Source: Planococcaceae bacterium UBA3370
Lineage (GTDB): Bacteria; Bacillota; Bacilli; Bacillales_A; Planococcaceae
Length of the DNA: 6,817 nucleotides
NCBI GenBank assembly: GCA_002360295.1
Contig: DEQI01000354.1
Span: 1-6,817 of the forward strand
Direction: 5' to 3'
Part shown: one piece after another, positions 6,041 to 6,817 of the stretch
Position numbering within the stretch: the first letter of the stretch is position 1
Layout: each line of letters starts with the position of its first letter
Notes under the pieces: generated by a model
What the model was told of the DNA's origin: nothing
Seen by the model: the letters and a program-made list of their open reading frames with translations, nothing else
Databases searched by the model: none
Translations under genes and position numbers: made by a program

Positions 6041-6817
6041 CTATAACTTCAACCGCTCTGCAAGGAATTTCCCAATACCATCTTCATTATTTGTTAGGGT
6101 CACTTCATTGGCGATTTTTTTCACTTCGTCTATACCATTCCCCATTGCTACACCAGTTCCTGCATAATCCAACATTTCCAAATCATTATCTTCGTCACCA
6201 AATGCGATTATACGGTCGCGAGGGATTTGCATTTCGTGGGCGATATGCGAAATACCTACTGCTTTGTTTAACCCTTTACGGACGATTTCTACTACATTAA
6301 ACGGGGCACCCCAGCGACGATGCTCGATTAGTTCTGCATGTACATCTTCTAAATGCTGACGAATAATCGGAACATTGCCTTCTGTTGCCTGAATTAATAA
6401 GCTCGTAGGATCATGGAGCAGATTAAGCTTTAAGTTACCTGTCGTTACACGTGGATTCCCCATACTTAATATATTCAACATACGATCATCATCTGTATGA
6501 AGATAAACGTCATCAATGACTTCGGCAATTAAATTTTCATAATGGTATTTGTCTACTGAATCTACAACATCATGTACGACACTCATTGAAATCGGTGAGT
6601 GCATCGGAGACCAAGAGCGATCTTGTGGATGATGAACAAATGCACCATTAAAATTGACGATTGGTGTAGTTAGTCCAAGCTCACGATAGTATAGATTACT
6701 TGCGCGGTACGGTCTACCAGTCGCAATCATTACTGCGTGACCCTCTGCTTTTGCTTTTAATAATATTTCTTTTGTATAAGGTGAAATTTTTTGTTGATCG
6801 GTTAATAATGTACCATC
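6041..6817 (-). CDS. Cof-type HAD-IIB family phosphatase (5' partial)
   Basis: Probable cytoplasmic phosphatase acting on small phosphorylated metabolites; the substrate cannot be deduced. The frame is open to the right edge: the first visible residues are DGTLL, the second half of HAD motif I (DxDGT), so the nucleophile Asp and only about ten N-terminal residues are missing. The ATG at 6730 is internal, in the motif II strand MIATGR. In visible numbering (258 residues): motif I DGT 1-3, motif II T33-G34-R35, Cof-typical NFNGA 55-59, a C2-type cap between about 85 and 180, motif III lysine K185 in GLNKAVG, and motif IV GDEDND 207-212, followed by AMGN. All visible catalytic motifs are intact. 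It converges on oppA and shares the terminator at 5888-5924. No functional tie to peptide uptake is evident. The promoter and start are outside the window. Confidence 0.92.
   Translation of the reverse strand, partial: DGTLLTDQQKISPYTKEILLKAKAEGHAVMIATGRPYRASNLYYRELGLTTPIVNFNGAFVHHPQDRSWSPMHSPISMSVVHDVVDSVDKYHYENLIAEVIDDVYLHTDDDRMLNILSMGNPRVTTGNLKLNLLHDPTSLLIQATEGNVPIIRQHLEDVHAELIEHRRWGAPFNVVEIVRKGLNKAVGISHIAHEMQIPRDRIIAFGDEDNDLEMLDYAGTGVAMGNGIDEVKKIANEVTLTNNEDGIGKFLAERLKL

Noticed and set aside
6091..6300. Plus-strand open frame opposite the phosphatase gene
   Set aside because: Antisense to the HAD motif III and IV region, which is clearly coding on the minus strand.
1..6817. Possible defence island, prophage, insertion sequence or CRISPR content
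   Set aside because: Every long open region is explained by a complete or edge-cut peptide transporter or phosphatase gene; no transposase, terminal repeats, spaced direct repeats or phage genes are seen.

Overview
The window is AT-rich, with strong Gram-positive Shine-Dalgarno sites (AAGGAGG, GGGAGG), short gaps between genes and a lipoprotein-anchored solute-binding protein. This points to a low-GC Firmicute, most likely a Bacillales member. A placement near Lysinibacillus, Solibacillus or other Planococcaceae is only an impression from protein style and was not tested.

Positions 1-5862 hold an oligopeptide (Opp-type) ABC importer on the + strand, in the order oppD (5' end cut off by the window), oppF, oppB, oppC, oppA. 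The two ATPase genes and the first permease gene are tightly packed: oppD and oppF overlap by one base and oppF and oppB are 2 nt apart, with each ribosome binding site lying inside the end of the gene before it. A 32-nt gap separates oppB from oppC. After oppC there is a hairpin with a T-rich tail, then about 300 bp without a gene, then oppA with its own strong ribosome binding site. OppA is a lipoprotein with an acidic, low-complexity linker. A near-perfect bidirectional terminator follows oppA.

Positions 6041-6817 hold a convergent minus-strand gene for a Cof-type (HAD-IIB) phosphatase, whose first few codons lie beyond the right edge.

Together OppA captures peptides at the outer membrane face, OppB and OppC form the channel, and OppD and OppF power uptake by ATP hydrolysis. 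The order D-F-B-C-A is that of the lactococcal opp operon, and the OppA sequence looks like the long lactococcal-type binding protein. I found no mobile element, CRISPR array, RNA gene or evidently new system. The points most worth a second look are the altered C-terminal cysteine motif of OppD (absent in OppF), the hairpin plus long leader between oppC and oppA, and an EF-hand-like acidic loop in OppA.
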